A stretch of DNA of 64,000 nt, taken from NCBI GenBank assembly GCA_002690655.1, contig NZFL01000013.1, positions 1 through 64,000 on the forward strand, written 5' to 3'. The notes under the pieces are model-generated. The model was not told the origin of the DNA. It searched no databases and saw nothing but the letters and a program-made list of their open reading frames with translations. The translations under genes and the position numbers were made by a program. The stretch is from Pedosphaera sp. (lineage in GTDB: Bacteria; Verrucomicrobiota; Verrucomicrobiia; Limisphaerales; AAA164-E04). Of the stretch, positions 36,093 through 45,054 are shown piece after piece; within the stretch, counting starts at the first letter, position 1; each line of letters begins with the position of its first letter.

Positions 36093-37478
36093 ATGCACAA
36101 ACCACTGTTTACCTTCTTTTCCGTTGTGATATGTTATCTTTGCTTTCAGGTTCATGGATCAGAAGAACGTCCCAGGCACATCCTGCTGATCATGGCCGAT
36201 GACATTGGGATAGAGGGATTCGGATGTTACGGCGGTGAGGATTACAATACACCGAATATAGATCAATTGGCATCTACAGGACTTCGTTTCACGCATGCAT
36301 ATGCTCAGCCCTTGTGCACCCCCACGCGACTGGAAATAATGACGGGTCGCGAAAATCATCGGAACTGGAAATATTTTGGCGTCCTTCCGCCAGAGGAAAA
36401 AACCTTTGGGCATATGATGCAGGGATTTGGTTACAAGACATGTATTGCCGGCAAGTGGCAACTTCAATCATACGACCCCCCGGAATTCCCCAATGCGGAG
36501 CAAAGACGTGGTTCAGGCATGCACCCGAGGGATGCTGGTTTCGATGAGTATTCGTTATTTCACTCACTTCATACCGAAGACAAGGGTTCGCGCTATGCAA
36601 ATCCGACTTTCCTGAGAAACGGCCAATTATACGAATCGCTTGATGGGCAATATGGAGAAGATCTTTCGGTTCAATTTATTCTGGATTTCATGAAACGACA
36701 TCAGGAAGCCTCCACATTTGTATATTATCCGATGGCTTTACCACATTGGCCCATGGTTCCAACTCCTGCATCCGATACCTGGAAAACGCCTTCGAAAAGG
36801 TTGGAAGAAAATACGCGTTATTTTCCTGACATGGTTGAGTATATGGATCAGCTGATCGGTCGTTTGCTAGCCGGTATGGATCAGCTTGGGATTAGGGATG
36901 AGACACTCATTCTATTCTACTCAGATAACGGCACGGATCGGCGCATTCAGTCAAATTTCCGAGGACAACGCATTAACGGAGGTAAGAATACCACGGCTCA
37001 GACCGGCATACGTGTGCCGCTCATTGCTCACTGGAAAGGGGGAATTCGACCTGGACTTCAGTCGGAACTGGTAGAAGCCTCAGATTTTCTTCCGACCCTG
37101 GCTTCGTTGGCAGGGAAACCTGTGCCTGAAGGTTGGCAAATTGACGGAGTCAGTTTTGCTCATCAACTGATGGGGCAAAAAGGAACCTCTCGAGAATGGG
37201 CTTTTTTTTGGTATGACCCTCGTCCGGGCTGGGACAAGGATCAATTTAAGCGCTCCATTTTTGCCTTGGATCATCAACATAAATTATTTTCAGATGGACG
37301 CATGTATGATATCCGAGGGGAAGGTCTATGTGAAAGGTTAATGGATTTGCATCAGCTTACCAGTGAGCAACGAAGAGCTCGTTGCAAATTATCGGCGGTC
37401 ATAACACACATGATGCGTGAACCTATGTCACAGGTGGCAAAGTTTGAAGTGAATGCCTTTGGCGTTCCTTTCAACTGA
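36093..37478 (+). CDS. Secreted sulfatase
   Basis: 461 residues. Signal peptide MHKPLFTFFSVVICYLCFQVHG is followed by the sulfatase N-terminal metal site (LLIMADDIGIEGFGCYGG). The formylglycine motif is CTPTR with Cys75 (C-x-P-x-R), so it should need anaerobic-type or FGE maturation, neither of which is encoded here. CIAGKWQL, YYPMALPHWP and LIFYSDNGTD supply further metal and sulfate ligands; the substrate His normally in GKWHLG is replaced by GKWQLQ, which is uncommon. The remaining chain is a normal C-terminal subdomain. It hydrolyses sulfate esters, probably from algal or animal polysaccharides. Divergent from the DUF1552 gene with 85 bases between, and convergent with the MtfA-like gene. 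Confidence 0.9.
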   Translation: MHKPLFTFFSVVICYLCFQVHGSEERPRHILLIMADDIGIEGFGCYGGEDYNTPNIDQLASTGLRFTHAYAQPLCTPTRLEIMTGRENHRNWKYFGVLPPEEKTFGHMMQGFGYKTCIAGKWQLQSYDPPEFPNAEQRRGSGMHPRDAGFDEYSLFHSLHTEDKGSRYANPTFLRNGQLYESLDGQYGEDLSVQFILDFMKRHQEASTFVYYPMALPHWPMVPTPASDTWKTPSKRLEENTRYFPDMVEYMDQLIGRLLAGMDQLGIRDETLILFYSDNGTDRRIQSNFRGQRINGGKNTTAQTGIRVPLIAHWKGGIRPGLQSELVEASDFLPTLASLAGKPVPEGWQIDGVSFAHQLMGQKGTSREWAFFWYDPRPGWDKDQFKRSIFALDHQHKLFSDGRMYDIRGEGLCERLMDLHQLTSEQRRARCKLSAVITHMMREPMSQVAKFEVNAFGVPFN

Positions 37479-37489
37479 TTTATCGCAGA

Positions 37490-38272
37490 TTAAATTGAGT
37501 GATAGACAACAGGATCTTGGCCATAGAAGGTTTTTAATTCACCGTAGAGCTCTGGCCGGTGGCGCTTCAACTGACGCGGCTTTTCAAAAAAACACTCGGA
37601 AGCGACCGCGAAAAATTCCGCTGGATTCGTCGCTCCGTAAGCGTCCATGATCGTTTTTTTACCTTTTTCAACCCGGTTCTGGAGCCGGCTATACTCTTTT
37701 CCAAGAACAGATTTCCACGCTTCGTATCGGCAACTGGACCTGAGCACAGGTAGGCCATTTGCATGGCCGTCCTCCTGGTCCAGTTGATGGGCAAATTCAT
37801 GAATCACAACATTGCGACCGTCTTTCATGTTTGCGGCACCACGCTTCGTCGATTCCCAGGACAGTGAAACTAAGCCTTGCTCCCATGATTGCCCTAAAAC
37901 GGTCTGCTCCGATACGGTAACGATACCATGTTCGGATATTTGCTCAGACTTGGAATAGTAATGCTTCGGGTAGATGAGAATGGACTTCAGTTTGGAGAAT
38001 TCACGCTGCTTGTTCCCAATAAGGAGAGTGCAGGCTTGAGCAGCCACCAATACGCGTATTTCATCCGATATTTCAAAGCCTTTGCAACCTTCAAACTGTT
38101 TTTCTGCCAGAAAGACCTGAATCAAATCCTCCAGGACTTTTTGCTGCTCGGAGGGTAACTTCAAAAACAATGGAAATTCGTTTTGTAATATTACCTTGTA
38201 CAATGTCGGAAACGGCTGGGACAGTATCTTCTTTCTCCGTCGTCTTTTCAGGAAGGTAAATATCATCGTCAA
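37490..38272 (-). CDS. mtfA: MtfA-like zinc peptidase
   Basis: 260 residues of the MtfA (formerly DUF980) family. The zinc site HEFAHQLDQEDG (about 158-169) and downstream Glu in NPAEFFAVASECFFEKP are diagnostic, as is FEISDEIRVLVAAQACTLLIG and the final RHRPELYGELKTFYGQDP. In E. coli MtfA is a cytosolic peptidase that binds the glucose-repressor Mlc and so affects the glucose PTS; in many bacteria its partner is unknown, and no Mlc or PTS is in this window. The N-terminus is basic (FLKRRRRKKIL) without a signal peptide. It is convergent with the sulfatase (12-base gap) and divergent from the MFS gene. Family certain, role open. Confidence 0.92.
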   Translation of the reverse strand: MTMIFTFLKRRRRKKILSQPFPTLYKVILQNEFPLFLKLPSEQQKVLEDLIQVFLAEKQFEGCKGFEISDEIRVLVAAQACTLLIGNKQREFSKLKSILIYPKHYYSKSEQISEHGIVTVSEQTVLGQSWEQGLVSLSWESTKRGAANMKDGRNVVIHEFAHQLDQEDGHANGLPVLRSSCRYEAWKSVLGKEYSRLQNRVEKGKKTIMDAYGATNPAEFFAVASECFFEKPRQLKRHRPELYGELKTFYGQDPVVYHSI

Positions 38273-38416
38273 TTCGTCTTTGGTTCAGTTTCTTCAGAGC
38301 ATGCCAAGTTTTGTATGTTTCTTAAAGCCTCTTTGGAGACTTGTGAATTAGGTACAAGACCACAGGGATTGTTCATGGACATTATTTGCTTTCTGCTTTA
38401 TCCAAGATCTCATCCA

Positions 38417-39718
38417 ATGACTTCCAATGTGCATGATTCATCCGAAGTGGCCGTTCGCGCGAGGCGTAAGGCTTATCGAAATATTATTCTACCCTTGTTC
38501 ATCACATCGGTCATTGCCTATCTGGATCGAATCAACTTGAGTTATGCCGCCCTGACCATGAATGAAGATCTCGGCTTTTCCGATGCGGTATTTGGGTTAG
38601 GCGCAGGTATTTTCTTTGCAGGATACGTTTTTTTTGAGATTCCAGGAGCATTGATTGCTGAGAAATTCAGTCCGAAATGGTGGCTGGCCCGTATCATGAT
38701 CTCCTGGGGTATTGTGTCCGGCTTAATGGCTTTTATGACTCAGGTTTGGGAATTTTATTTACTGAGATTCTTATTAGGCGCGGCGGAAGCCAGTCTCTAT
38801 CCCGTACTTTATGCATCCTGCATTCCAAGATGGTTTGTTGCTCGTGACCGGCCCCGGGCGATTGCACTCATGCTGACTTCTTTACAAATCTCCAGCATTA
38901 TCGGGGCACCTCTTGCAGGATGGGTATTGGGGGTGAAATTTTTTGGGATGAAAGGATGGCAAGGATTGTTCATCATTGAAGCAATACCGGCCATTATTTT
39001 TGCTTTCATTCTTGTTCGCTGGATGGCGGATTCTCCCAAAGAAGCCCAATGGCTTGAGGAGGATGAAAGGCAATGGCTGATCACTCAATTTGAAGAAGAA
39101 AATGCCCGCAAGAAATCGACGAAAGATTATACCATTTGGCAGGCCCTCTCGGACAAGGAAGTGATCAAGCTGTGCTTGACCTATTTTCTCTGGATTACAG
39201 GATTCTGGGGTTTTGGTTACTGGATGCCGACTGTGCTTAAATCCACATCTAATTGGTCGAATCTCGCAGTTGGTTGGATGATTGTCATACCGATGATGCT
39301 GTCCTTGTTTTTCATGCTTTGGATTGGTCACCGGTCTTCGGTGACAGGTGAAAAACGATGGCATGGTGCCATCGGGACCTTCATCGCAGCTGTCGGTCTT
39401 CTTTGTGGTACCATGTCAAACCACCCGATATGGGCGTTTTTCTTCCTGTGCGTCACAGCCATTGGTATTTATGCTCCTTTTGGCGTCTGGTGGTCTTATC
39501 CTACGAATTTTCTTTCCGGGCCTGCCGCCGCTGGGGCAATAGGCATGATCAACTCATTCGGCAATATAGGAGGTTTCGTGGGGCCCTATATTACGGGTTA
39601 CCTGAAAAATTTAACAGGTAGCTTCACGCTGGGGTGGATATATCTTGCGGGTTCTCTGATCGTCTCCGGACTGCTCATGTTGACCATGCGGAGAGATGTC
39701 GACTTGGAAAGGTCCTGA
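38417..39718 (+). CDS. MFS transporter, anion:cation symporter family
   Basis: About 433 residues from the ATG at 38417; the frame continues to 38315 but those residues are not MFS-like. Twelve hydrophobic helices are visible, starting FITSVIAYLDRINLSYAAL, whose D-R-I-N-L-S-Y-A motif is characteristic of ACS-type MFS carriers for organic anions such as tartrate, hexuronate or galactarate. The GAAEASLYPVLYASCIPRWF segment, the central loop with PKEAQWLEEDERQWL, and the second-half repeat GYWMPTVLKSTSNWSNL also match. The protein presumably imports a carboxylate sugar acid with protons. It lies between two sulfatase genes, so uptake of uronates or sulfated-sugar breakdown products is plausible but inferred. 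Confidence 0.88.
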   Translation: MTSNVHDSSEVAVRARRKAYRNIILPLFITSVIAYLDRINLSYAALTMNEDLGFSDAVFGLGAGIFFAGYVFFEIPGALIAEKFSPKWWLARIMISWGIVSGLMAFMTQVWEFYLLRFLLGAAEASLYPVLYASCIPRWFVARDRPRAIALMLTSLQISSIIGAPLAGWVLGVKFFGMKGWQGLFIIEAIPAIIFAFILVRWMADSPKEAQWLEEDERQWLITQFEEENARKKSTKDYTIWQALSDKEVIKLCLTYFLWITGFWGFGYWMPTVLKSTSNWSNLAVGWMIVIPMMLSLFFMLWIGHRSSVTGEKRWHGAIGTFIAAVGLLCGTMSNHPIWAFFFLCVTAIGIYAPFGVWWSYPTNFLSGPAAAGAIGMINSFGNIGGFVGPYITGYLKNLTGSFTLGWIYLAGSLIVSGLLMLTMRRDVDLERS

Positions 39719-39778
39719 TCTTGATTCTCTTACGCTGGGTTTTTGTCGGGATGCTTACATGCAGCAAACACAGATTGT

Positions 39779-41152
39779 CTAACCATTATCTGGTGGCATG
39801 GATTGATGCCAGGAGATAAGGGCTCGTGTTAAACTTTTCACGGTCTGGGGGTGATTGCTTGCGACATTGATCGTCTCTCCGCGGTCCGTTTGCATGTCGT
39901 AGAGTTCGGGGTGGCTTCCGTCATATTCACATAACAGTTTCCATTTTCCATGTCGCACTGCCAAGTCGGGCAGGTCTTTGATTCCATAAAACGAATCTCT
40001 GTCAGGAGGGCGCCTGAAAAAAATGGGTTTCTTTCTGGATGCGGTCGATGCTGCAGTCAAAACGTCTGGCAAGGATTCCCCATCAAACCGGACACCTTGA
40101 GGATGCTCTGCGCCTGCGAGGTCGAGCAGTGTAGGGACCAGATCGATCGCCGAAAAAACAGATTCACGATTGACTGTATTTTTTTTTGTAATGATTTCAG
40201 GTCCCCATGCGACAAGTGATGACCTTATCCCACCTTCATAAAGATGGGTCTTAAATCCTTTGAAAGGACCTGCAACCCCGGCTCCTTTTTCAGGCCCATT
40301 GTCCGAGCAAACGAGAATCAATGTGTTTTTTTTCAACTTCGGATCCTCTCTGACAAAATTAAAAAGTCTGCCGAGTTGTTGATCCATTTCTTGAAGGACA
40401 GACAAATAGAGTTCCCGCTTACCATTCCCCCATTTTTCCACAGGAGGCCAGAAAGGTGAATGCACATCATCGGGCCAAAGATTGACGTAAAAAGGTTGAT
40501 TGTTTTCAGAAGCCCGCTTCATGAATGGAATGGCTTCGTCAATGAATCCGCTTGTGATTTCGGAGCGCAGCATCCATTTGAACCCTTTACCCAATACTTC
40601 CGCCTTATCCCAGATGCGCCCTGGCTTTTGTTGTCTGGGTTTCAGTGTTAGAGGCAGAAGTTTAGGGCCCATGCCTTCAAAATTGGTCAGTGAGCTATCA
40701 AATCCATACTCCGTGATGTAGGGCGCCTCATTCACATCGCGCTGTCCTCCCATGTGCCATTTGCCAAAATGACCCGTAGCATAACCTGCTTGCTGGAGAG
40801 ACCGAGCAAGCATCGGTGCCTTTGGATCAAGCCACTGAGCCATTCCACGTTCATCATTCAATTTGCGATGAGCAAGGTAAGAGGTGATTTTCCATCTTTG
40901 TGGATACTGGCCTGTTGAGATAGCCGTTCTGGAAGGGGAACAGATGGGTGAATTCACGTAGAACTGCTCAAAACGAATACCCTCTTTTGCCAGTCCATCC
41001 ACATGGGGTGTTGATGCTGCTTGGTTTCCGAAGCAGGAAAAATCCCCCCAGCCCATGTCGTCGATGAAGACCAGAATGATGTTTGGTTTGTCAGCTTGCA
41101 GGTTGATTGCCAACGTTAAAAGCACGGTAGCGATAAACAGTGGTTTTTTCAT
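39779..41152 (-). CDS. Secreted sulfatase, CSPSR type
   Basis: About 457 residues from the ATG at 41152, which starts a signal peptide (MKKPLFIATVLLTLAINLQA); an in-frame start at 41200 would overlap pabC. The mature protein begins NIILVFIDDMGWGDFSCFG (metal site) and carries the formylglycine motif CSPSR with Cys71, GHFGKWHMGG with Lys/His, PFYVNLWPDDVHSPF and LILVCSDNGPEKG. All expected sulfatase ligands are present, unlike the sulfatase at 36093. Activity: sulfate ester hydrolysis in the periplasm or outside the cell. It is the last gene of the five-gene minus-strand run from the PSD1 cytochrome at 47691, 34 bases after pabC, which is an unexpected partner. Confidence 0.93.
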   Translation of the reverse strand: MKKPLFIATVLLTLAINLQADKPNIILVFIDDMGWGDFSCFGNQAASTPHVDGLAKEGIRFEQFYVNSPICSPSRTAISTGQYPQRWKITSYLAHRKLNDERGMAQWLDPKAPMLARSLQQAGYATGHFGKWHMGGQRDVNEAPYITEYGFDSSLTNFEGMGPKLLPLTLKPRQQKPGRIWDKAEVLGKGFKWMLRSEITSGFIDEAIPFMKRASENNQPFYVNLWPDDVHSPFWPPVEKWGNGKRELYLSVLQEMDQQLGRLFNFVREDPKLKKNTLILVCSDNGPEKGAGVAGPFKGFKTHLYEGGIRSSLVAWGPEIITKKNTVNRESVFSAIDLVPTLLDLAGAEHPQGVRFDGESLPDVLTAASTASRKKPIFFRRPPDRDSFYGIKDLPDLAVRHGKWKLLCEYDGSHPELYDMQTDRGETINVASNHPQTVKSLTRALISWHQSMPPDNG

Positions 41153-41186
41153 TGAATAACTTGAGTTGTCATTTTGTTTCAAAGCA

Positions 41187-42125
41187 TCACTTTGTCGCAT
41201 TCAATTGCTTCAGGTAAGCTTTGTAAATGGTTTGTTCCAATGGATGTAAATCAAACCTCTGGCCCTGAATGCTGTCGATGTGAATCATTCCAAATGTTGT
41301 TAATGTCGCAAAGACGGATCTTGCGTGATGAAGGGTTTCCATATCGCAAGCCGCCTCCTTACAATCAACACCCGCCTGCGCTGCAATATCCAGAATCAGG
41401 GCACGTGTGGTGCCGGGTAAAATCCCGCTGCCCAAAGGCGGGGTAAGTAAAAAGTCACTCATCACAAAGAACAAGTTAGCACAACTTAGTTCGGTGATAT
41501 GGCCGGATTCATTCAAGATGATGGCATCATCCGCGTGAGCCTCTTTTGCCTCCTGTTTGACGAAAGTCTGGAACAATTTATTGCTTGTTTTCCACTCTGC
41601 ACATTCCCAATGCGAGGGCATTCTCATTCTGGATAGAATGACCCTCCATGACTGAGGTTGTTTGAGGGGAAGTTCGGGTGCTGAATGTAATGTAATGACC
41701 CATGTTGCCTGCGCGTTTTCAGGTGGGAGGTAGCCTCTTGGTCCGGGGCCTCGAGAGATTTGGATGCGGGCCATACACTCATTGAGTTGATTCTTTTGAA
41801 CCAAGTCCAGGATATTTGTTTTCAACGCTTCCTCTGCAATGTCCAATCGAATGGTTAAACCTTCACAACCAGATTTTAATCGTTCCCAATGCCTTTGCCA
41901 TTCGAACAGCTTGCCCCCGTGAATGCGGATCGTTTCGAATAAACCATCCCCATATAAATATCCACGATCAAAAACCGAAACGGATGCGTTGGCCGATTCG
42001 ATGAATGAACCATTCAGCCAGCACCATTTGTAAGCGTCTGGTTGGAGGTGCTTGTTTGACGATAATAGTGCCTCCGGATTTTTGAGAGATGTCATCGATC
42101 GTATAGGTATTATTTCCCGCTCCAT
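41187..42125 (-). CDS. pabC: Aminodeoxychorismate lyase-like class IV aminotransferase
   Basis: 312 residues of the fold-type IV PLP enzymes. WCWLNGSFIESANASVSVFDRGYLYGDGLFETIRI is the standard start block; the PLP-linked Lys is probably K179 in EWKTSNKL; LNESGHITELSCANLFF and PPLGSGILPGTTR are the phosphate-binding parts. The first about 30 residues are an extension, and an ATG eleven codons in is an alternative start. Class IV folds include branched-chain aminotransferases and D-amino acid transaminases, but the one-base TGATG coupling with pabB argues strongly for aminodeoxychorismate lyase, which releases p-aminobenzoate and pyruvate for folate synthesis. The neighbouring sulfatase follows within 34 bases. 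Confidence 0.85.
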   Translation of the reverse strand: MEREIIPIRSMTSLKNPEALLSSNKHLQPDAYKWCWLNGSFIESANASVSVFDRGYLYGDGLFETIRIHGGKLFEWQRHWERLKSGCEGLTIRLDIAEEALKTNILDLVQKNQLNECMARIQISRGPGPRGYLPPENAQATWVITLHSAPELPLKQPQSWRVILSRMRMPSHWECAEWKTSNKLFQTFVKQEAKEAHADDAIILNESGHITELSCANLFFVMSDFLLTPPLGSGILPGTTRALILDIAAQAGVDCKEAACDMETLHHARSVFATLTTFGMIHIDSIQGQRFDLHPLEQTIYKAYLKQLNATK

Positions 42126-43573
42126 CAGAGCGATTGCGGTTTGGATGGAGAGAGTTGATTGGAGGTCTTGAAAGCTGCCAGAAATCCCGCCGCTTTGTCC
42201 TCTGTTTCCTGAAATTCAGCTTCAGGAACAGAATCAGCGACGATTCCCGCTCCAACGTGCAATGATAAGTGATTTTTCTGTTTTACGGCGGTTCTAATGA
42301 TGATGTTAAGTCTGCTGGTTTTGTTGAAGCCAAGATATCCCATGCTGCCCGTATAAGGTCCGCGTGTCATGGGTTCGAGTTCCTCTATAATTTGCATGGC
42401 ACGGAATTTGGGAGCTCCCGTGATGCTTCCACCTGGGAAACAGCGGGACAATGCCTGCAGGTGTGAGCAGTCTCTGGCAAGTGTTCCCTCAATCGTGGAT
42501 ACCAAATGATGAACCTGTGGGTAGCGTTCCAATTGCATGAGATCGGGCACAGTGACGCTTCCATATTCACAGACACGCCCCAGATCGTTGCGTAGTAGAT
42601 CGGTGATCATGAGCAGCTCGGCTCGTTCTTTCTCACAGGACTGTAGTTCATAGGCCAGTTGTGCATCGGCCTGTGGATTCAGCCCACGTGGACGTGTTCC
42701 TTTGATGGGGCGAGTTTGTATATGATTCCCGTCCAGTTTCAGGAAAGACTCTGGCGAAGCACTCAGGATTTGAAATCCTCCTTCATTAATGAATCCTGAA
42801 AAAGGAGCAGGGGACATGTTTTGCAGCTGTCTGTAGGCGGTTAAAGCGGAACTCTCGACACGCGTGCTCAGTTCTCTAGCAAGATTGACCTGATAAATGT
42901 CCCCTTGACCAATGAGTTTCTGTGCTCGTTGTACCGATCGAACATAAGCATTCCGATCTGGATAGCTGGGCCATGAAAGGTTGGGGTTTCCGCTCGGGTG
43001 AGGCAAATCGGGGAGTTTGATGTTGCTGCTCGATTCCAAGAGCTGTTTCCACTGATCGACCTGTCTGGTCGCCTCGGTATGGGACCATGTGCCATCCGGA
43101 TGAAAACCGGTGGCCACAATCCACGTTTTGTTATCCCAATGGTCAACGGCTACCAGACTCGCAAAGAGGCCCACATAGGCATCGGGTAATACGCTTGACC
43201 TGACTGCTCTTCTTTCAAGGCTGGGCTCAACAAAATGTTTCAAGTCATAACCCCAATAACCAAAACAGCCACCCAGCGGAAAAGGAGAGTCAAGTTCCTC
43301 CATCACTTCAAATGGGTGCATGAGCTGATCCATCACGGACCAGGGGTTTCCGTAAACTGTGTGGCTCTTTTGAACCGTCGGATAATGTAGATGGCAATCC
43401 GCCCCAAATGCTCGAAGGGTGACCATGGGAAAAGCCGTGAGGAATGAAAACCGGGCATCGGGGTGCCCCTGAAGTGACGAATGCAACAGCATGACGTCGG
43501 GTTGATCTCCCACTGTCGCGAGCAAGTTTTCAATTTGAACCTTTCCTGCAATGAGTTCGATTCGGCTTCTCAT
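42125..43573 (-). CDS. pabB: Aminodeoxychorismate synthase component I
   Basis: 482 residues of the anthranilate synthase/PabB chorismate-binding family. PIKGTRPRG places Lys291 at the position of the PabB nucleophile (TrpE has Ala there), which identifies it as PabB rather than TrpE. GQGDIYQVNLAREL, LSASPESFLKL, ELLMITDLLRNDLGRV, VHHLVSTIEGTL, CFPGGSITGAPKFRAM and YTGSMGYLG are the canonical C-terminal blocks. It aminates chorismate with ammonia from a PabA partner that is not in the window (often shared with trpG). Its stop shares one base with the pabC start (TGATG). It begins 15 bases after the DUF1501 gene, an odd neighbour for a folate gene. Confidence 0.94.
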   Translation of the reverse strand: MRSRIELIAGKVQIENLLATVGDQPDVMLLHSSLQGHPDARFSFLTAFPMVTLRAFGADCHLHYPTVQKSHTVYGNPWSVMDQLMHPFEVMEELDSPFPLGGCFGYWGYDLKHFVEPSLERRAVRSSVLPDAYVGLFASLVAVDHWDNKTWIVATGFHPDGTWSHTEATRQVDQWKQLLESSSNIKLPDLPHPSGNPNLSWPSYPDRNAYVRSVQRAQKLIGQGDIYQVNLARELSTRVESSALTAYRQLQNMSPAPFSGFINEGGFQILSASPESFLKLDGNHIQTRPIKGTRPRGLNPQADAQLAYELQSCEKERAELLMITDLLRNDLGRVCEYGSVTVPDLMQLERYPQVHHLVSTIEGTLARDCSHLQALSRCFPGGSITGAPKFRAMQIIEELEPMTRGPYTGSMGYLGFNKTSRLNIIIRTAVKQKNHLSLHVGAGIVADSVPEAEFQETEDKAAGFLAAFKTSNQLSPSKPQSL

Positions 43574-43588
43574 GGATGGATCGGTTTT

Positions 43589-45052
43589 CTAAGCCAGGAT
43601 TTCCTTGATGACATGGCCGAAATCTTCTTCGAGACGCTTATGTCCGGGCACTTCCATTCGATGTGCATCCAGGCCCAGTTGATGGAGAAGGGTGGCATGC
43701 ACATCGGTTACATAATGAGGATGTTCGATTGCATGAAAACCCAATTCATCGGTCGCGCCATGAGTGAGTCCTCCCTGTATGCCTCCACCTGCCATCCATA
43801 CTGAAAATCCGTAAGGATGATGATCGCGACCGTCATTGCTCTGCGAACCGGGCGTGCGTCCGAACTCGGTTGCAAAAACAACGATAGTTTCGTTCAGAAG
43901 GCCGCGCTGTTTGAGGTCTTTCAAGAGTCCGGCAATCGGTTTGTCGACCTGAGCTGAAAGCTTTTCATGATTCTTCTTGAGTCCGCTGTGAGCATCCCAG
44001 GCTCCGGCTGCGCCATCTCCATGCATGATCTGGATGAAGCGAACTCCCTTTTCCACCATGCGCCTCGCTGCCAGTAATTGTTTTCCAAAGGGACTAGTCA
44101 CGTCTTGATCCATGCCATACATGTTTCTGACATGGTCAGGCTCCTGATCAAGATCCAAAAGATTCGGAACGGATGACTGCATTCGGTAAGCAAGTTCATA
44201 GGATTGAATGCGGGCCTCCAGTTTGTCATCGTTTGGGAACACCTTGGAACGCATCTGATTTAATTTGTTTACCAAATCAAATACCGATTTTTGCCTTTCC
44301 ATACTGATGGGACGTTGTGGTTTTGCAAAATCCAGAGGGGCTTTGGGATCGATCTTGAGTGGCACCGCATCGTAGGCTGGCCCCAAGTAGTGACCGTCTC
44401 TTTTATCAAAAAAACGGGGCCCGATAGTGACAAACTGGGGCAGGTTTTCGTTGAGAGACCCCAGTCCGTAAGTGACCCACGCCCCGATGGTTGGAAAACG
44501 GCCATCAAGCATATGACGTCCCGAGTGAAACTGAACCTGAGCGCCATGATTGTCATCGGTGGTCCACATGGATCGTAACACGGCGATGTCATCCGCGCAT
44601 GATCCGATATGAGGGAACCAATCACTTACCTGCATGCCGCTTTGTCCGTATGGTTTGAAAGAGGTCTGCAGTGGGTAGATCTTGTTCCTTTGTTGTCCGT
44701 TGGCATCATTGATCACCACGACACGCACCTTCTTGAGCAGCTCGGGAGATTGAACCCGGCTGTAGGGTGTTTCTCCAATGCTCTTGCCCTGATACTGGTT
44801 GAGAGCGGGTTTGGGGTCAAAACTCTCCATGTGACTGACTCCTCCGCGCATGAACAGCCAAATCACATTTTTGGCTTTTGCTGGACGATGATGTTGTCCA
44901 AATCCCGGACCAGGAACCGCCATGGCCTCTTGGTGAAGGAGTGATTGCAACGCGATACTCCCGAATCCCAAGGCGCTTCGGGTCAGAAAGGAGCGACGGT
45001 TCATCGCGAGTTGATTATCGTTGTGCACATGCCAAGGGCCGGGGCTGTTCAT
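43589..45052 (-). CDS. DUF1501 protein, Tat-exported
   Basis: 487 residues. N-terminal [18 protein letters not shown] is a twin-arginine signal; a Met at residue 17 just before it is an alternative start, but longer leaders (about 17 residues) are usual in this family. Family marks are [113 protein letters not shown] and [12 protein letters not shown]. These align with sulfatase/alkaline-phosphatase superfamily relatives of unknown activity. It follows the PSD1 cytochrome gene after 2 bases. The two normally occur as a pair in Planctomycetes and Verrucomicrobia, so they probably function together at the cell surface. Confidence in family is high. Confidence 0.93.
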   Translation of the reverse strand: MNSPGPWHVHNDNQLAMNRRSFLTRSALGFGSIALQSLLHQEAMAVPGPGFGQHHRPAKAKNVIWLFMRGGVSHMESFDPKPALNQYQGKSIGETPYSRVQSPELLKKVRVVVINDANGQQRNKIYPLQTSFKPYGQSGMQVSDWFPHIGSCADDIAVLRSMWTTDDNHGAQVQFHSGRHMLDGRFPTIGAWVTYGLGSLNENLPQFVTIGPRFFDKRDGHYLGPAYDAVPLKIDPKAPLDFAKPQRPISMERQKSVFDLVNKLNQMRSKVFPNDDKLEARIQSYELAYRMQSSVPNLLDLDQEPDHVRNMYGMDQDVTSPFGKQLLAARRMVEKGVRFIQIMHGDGAAGAWDAHSGLKKNHEKLSAQVDKPIAGLLKDLKQRGLLNETIVVFATEFGRTPGSQSNDGRDHHPYGFSVWMAGGGIQGGLTHGATDELGFHAIEHPHYVTDVHATLLHQLGLDAHRMEVPGHKRLEEDFGHVIKEILA

Positions 45053-45054
45053 GA

